A stretch of 7,204 bases of DNA from an uncultured Sulfolobales archaeon. Lineage in GTDB: Archaea > Thermoproteota > Thermoprotei_A > Sulfolobales > Desulfurococcaceae. Made by a program: the position numbers and the translations under genes. The DNA lies in contig CALKYD010000104.1 of NCBI GenBank assembly GCA_938003605.1, positions 1 to 7,204 on the forward strand, in the 5' to 3' direction. The notes beneath the pieces were generated by a model that was given only the letters and a program-made list of their open reading frames with translations, was not told the DNA's origin and ran no database searches. Positions 5,760 through 7,204 of this stretch are shown piece by piece (position 1 is the first letter of the stretch; each line of letters starts with the position of its first letter).

Positions 5760-6216
5760 GTTCTTCACCTAAATTGATTAGGGGTTGTTCCAGAGGCCAT
5801 AAGTACAGGGAGCCTTCTTTCACTCTCTTCAATTCCCCGCCAATTAACTCCTGTATCCATACTTCTGCTGTAAACACTACTCCCTCAATTAAGTGGCCTC
5901 CAATACAAGAGCCATCTGTTCTCCCTAAAGCCACGTGTACGTGTATGAATGGCTCGCCATCTATTGAACTAATGTTGCCGCTTGCACTAACTACTTCAGT
6001 AAACTCATTTACATCAGTTGTTCTATACAAGCCCTCGTCCTCCATGAAGAACCCTATTTTAGCTCTGCGAAACGCCCCTATCAACCATAATACGCCCGTA
6101 CTTATGCCTAAGTCCTTAACGTAGTTCTTAATGTAGTCAACTAGTTCACTTCCACTAGGTACTCTAATTAGGAAGAAACGCCCCGGCTTAAACTCCAAAT
6201 AGCTCACCAACACCAT
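5752..6216 (-). CDS. PPC-domain (DUF296) protein
   Basis: A 154-residue single-domain protein of the PPC/DUF296 family (plant and prokaryote conserved), found in many archaea and bacteria and, in plants, joined to AT-hooks. Visible marks: an N-terminal strand with RFFLIRVPSGSELVDYI (13-29), IGAFRRAKIGF (46-56), SASGNISSIDGEPFIHVHV (77-95), and GGHLIEGVVFTAEVW (106-120). His92, His94 and His108 form the expected metal site. Prokaryotic members form trimers; they are often named DNA-binding proteins, but there is no AT-hook or HTH here, so DNA binding is not supported by this sequence. It ends inside the start of the amidotransferase gene. No SD precedes ATG 6216; a TTTAAA box at 6236-6241 suggests its own promoter and a near-leaderless message, possibly from the GTG at 6213, which lies 25.5 bases from the box centre. 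Biochemical role unknown. Confidence 0.88.
   Translation of the reverse strand: MVLVSYLEFKPGRFFLIRVPSGSELVDYIKNYVKDLGISTGVLWLIGAFRRAKIGFFMEDEGLYRTTDVNEFTEVVSASGNISSIDGEPFIHVHVALGRTDGSCIGGHLIEGVVFTAEVWIQELIGGELKRVKEGSLYLWPLEQPLINLGEERV
5765..5770 (-). promoter_or_regulatory. Shine-Dalgarno site of the amidotransferase
   Basis: AGGTGA on the minus strand is a six-base match to the SD and ends 5 bases before GTG 5759. The upstream GTG 5768-5766 lies inside this SD, so it cannot be served by it. The site falls within the last codons of the PPC gene. Confidence 0.65.
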
Positions 6217-6235
6217 TATAACGTTAACTACGCTT

Positions 6236-6241
6236 TTTAAA
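6236..6241 (-). promoter_or_regulatory. Probable TATA box of the PPC-amidotransferase operon
   Basis: TTTAAA on the minus strand, followed by AA, is centred 22.5 bases before ATG 6216, exactly the geometry seen before carbamate kinase. It abuts the stop codon (6242-6244) of the upstream small gene. The pair of genes could thus be transcribed separately from the ABC permease operon. Confidence 0.45.
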
Positions 6242-6469
6242 TCATTTAGAGGTGGGGGAGGCCTCTAGGGCTCCTTGTAGATACTGCAGTGCTTTGTAAA
6301 CTATGAGCTCTTTTCCACTGAACTTAGTGAGCCTGTAGTTCAGCTCCATTGCCTCCCTTTCTTTGGCTTCCTCAACACTTCTAAGTCCTCGCGGCTTTAA
6401 TCGCCTCGGATGCATCCGCAAGCCTTCAACTGTTTTCCCGAGAGCTAGAGGTGTTGGAGCCAGCTGCAT
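6242..6469 (-). CDS. Small unrecognised protein, 75 residues
   Basis: Starts at ATG 6469, 7 bases after the stop of the ABC-2 permease, and ends at TGA 6242-6244, next to the promoter of the PPC gene. I do not recognise it. The first 30 residues are rich in Pro, Leu and Arg (HPRRLKPRGLR at 20-30); residues 32-50 are a charged, probably helical stretch (VEEAKEREAMELNYRLTKF); then SGKELIVYKALQYLQGALEA (51-70) looks like a second amphipathic helix. No signal peptide, membrane segment or cysteine. The regular charged-hydrophobic pattern, codon use close to the neighbours in the second half, and the tight spacing favour a real gene. No SD is visible, so it may depend on reinitiation after the permease. 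It could be a small regulator or a partner of the transporter; that is a guess. A shorter form from ATG 6415 is possible. Confidence 0.6.
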   Translation of the reverse strand: MQLAPTPLALGKTVEGLRMHPRRLKPRGLRSVEEAKEREAMELNYRLTKFSGKELIVYKALQYLQGALEASPTSK

Positions 6470-6476
6470 AAATTCT

Positions 6477-7204
6477 TCAATACATAGATATAGTCTTTAC
6501 TCCTTCCTTAAGTATCTTCCTTACCTGTAACTTGAAGTAAGCTATGGCTATTGATATGAATGCAGCTGCATAGAGAGCTCCTACAGTGATCGCGTACTCT
6601 AACTCCACTGCTGGCTCTACTCTGAGAAGCGAATACCTGATTAGCTCAGCTGGATAGCTAAATGGTGTTGCTAAAGCTATTCTCCTAAGTAATTCAGGTA
6701 CGTTTCTGAGGGGGGTCAATCCACCAGTAGCTATTGGAAGAACCCAACTTATGATCTCCATTACGGGCCCCACGGAGCCTGTTGAAATAGCTGTTCCGCC
6801 AAGAATCAATGCATACCCAAGTAGAACCACTATCAGTATCGCCAACCCTACTGCTAGGACAAGTGGGTCAGCTACAACTAGCATAGGTGGGCCCATTACT
6901 AAGGCTAAGAGCACGTATATAGCTGTTAACGCAAACCCCATCCAAATCAGTGAGACAGGCATTATTCCAGAGTATAGGGATGCGAAGCCTGTGCCGCTTG
7001 CAATAACGTACTCCAGCATGCCTCTATTAATGAGCCACCTGAGTTCGGCAGCCCAATCCCATGTAGCCATGTTGTACGAGAGGAAAACTAATACGGCTGT
7101 AAATGCGTATGCTGAAAAAGCCTCGCTCCTCACATCAGGTCCAGCGAATAAGCTCATTGGAACTATGAATAGGAGGATCCACATAGACATGCTCAGCAAT
7201 CCGT
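6477..7204 (-). CDS. ABC-2 type transporter permease (5' end outside window)
   Basis: The last 240 or so residues of an ABC-2 family membrane subunit, the type that works with a separate ATPase to export drugs, lipids, polysaccharides or antimicrobial compounds. The frame stays open to the right edge with no stop; a TTG at 7199 is available, but the first visible residues are already a hydrophobic helix (WILLFIVPMSLF), and such permeases usually carry a short N-terminal tail and first helix before this, so the true start is probably outside. At least five membrane segments follow. Diagnostic motifs: GLTPLRNVPELLRRIA and TPFSYPAELIRYSLL, the conserved end of ABC-2 permeases, numbered about 160-192 from the TTG, followed by a last helix and a basic tail (KLQVRKILKEGVK). 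The ATPase gene is probably just beyond the edge, upstream. Substrate unknown. Confidence 0.88.
   Translation of the reverse strand, partial: GLLSMSMWILLFIVPMSLFAGPDVRSEAFSAYAFTAVLVFLSYNMATWDWAAELRWLINRGMLEYVIASGTGFASLYSGIMPVSLIWMGFALTAIYVLLALVMGPPMLVVADPLVLAVGLAILIVVLLGYALILGGTAISTGSVGPVMEIISWVLPIATGGLTPLRNVPELLRRIALATPFSYPAELIRYSLLRVEPAVELEYAITVGALYAAAFISIAIAYFKLQVRKILKEGVKTISMY

Noticed and set aside
5774..6124. 116-codon open frame on the plus strand
   Set aside because: Lies wholly antisense to the PPC gene, whose product has clear family motifs; the plus-strand translation shows no recognisable domain and looks like a mirror of the real gene.
1..7204. tRNA, rRNA, C/D box RNA, CRISPR array, insertion sequence or att site
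   Set aside because: Searched by eye on both strands: no cloverleaf-like segment, no RUGAUGA box with a paired CUGA, no regularly spaced repeats, no transposase or integrase fragment.

Overview
The window looks like an ordinary stretch of a hyperthermophilic archaeal chromosome, most likely Thermoproteota (Crenarchaeota; a Desulfurococcales-like source is my guess, low confidence). Reasons: very tight gene packing, frequent GTG and TTG starts, heavy AGG/AGA and ATA codon use, short GGTG-type Shine-Dalgarno (SD) sites next to apparently leader-poor genes, TATA-box-like promoters instead of -35/-10 pairs, and genes whose best family matches are archaeal. I see no rRNA, tRNA, CRISPR array, insertion sequence or phage gene. 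No stretch over 100 bases is without a gene.

Layout from left to right. (1) 1-193, plus: C-terminal end of an unrecognised protein, overlapping tail to tail with the next gene. (2) 174-1559, minus: MATE-family multidrug/cation antiporter. (3) 1560-1633: divergent control region with a perfect 33-bp dyad whose arms hold TATA-like sequence. (4) 1634-2869, plus: PadR-family regulator followed at once by an aldo/keto reductase. (5) 2922-3797, minus: EamA/DMT-family permease. (6) 3798-3893: second divergent control region with a 19-bp hairpin/dyad. (7) 3894-4898, plus: carbamate kinase. (8) 4947-6216, minus: PPC-domain (DUF296) protein and a stand-alone class II glutamine amidotransferase, overlapping by 8 bases. 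(9) 6242-7204, minus: ABC-2 type permease, cut by the window edge, followed 7 bases later by a 75-codon unrecognised gene.

How the genes may work together. The MATE pump, PadR repressor and aldo/keto reductase look like one small detoxification regulon: a PadR protein probably represses itself, the co-transcribed reductase and the divergent efflux pump from one shared operator, and is released by a toxic or signalling ligand. The PPC protein and the amidotransferase are translationally coupled and probably functionally linked, but the substrate of the pair is unknown. Carbamate kinase is alone, without arginine deiminase or ornithine carbamoyltransferase beside it. The ABC-2 permease and the 75-residue protein form the end of a separate operon that starts outside the window.

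The most useful results are the 33-bp operator-like palindrome, a corrected start for the amidotransferase that places its nucleophilic cysteine at position 2, and the conserved-looking but unrecognised small protein after the ABC permease.
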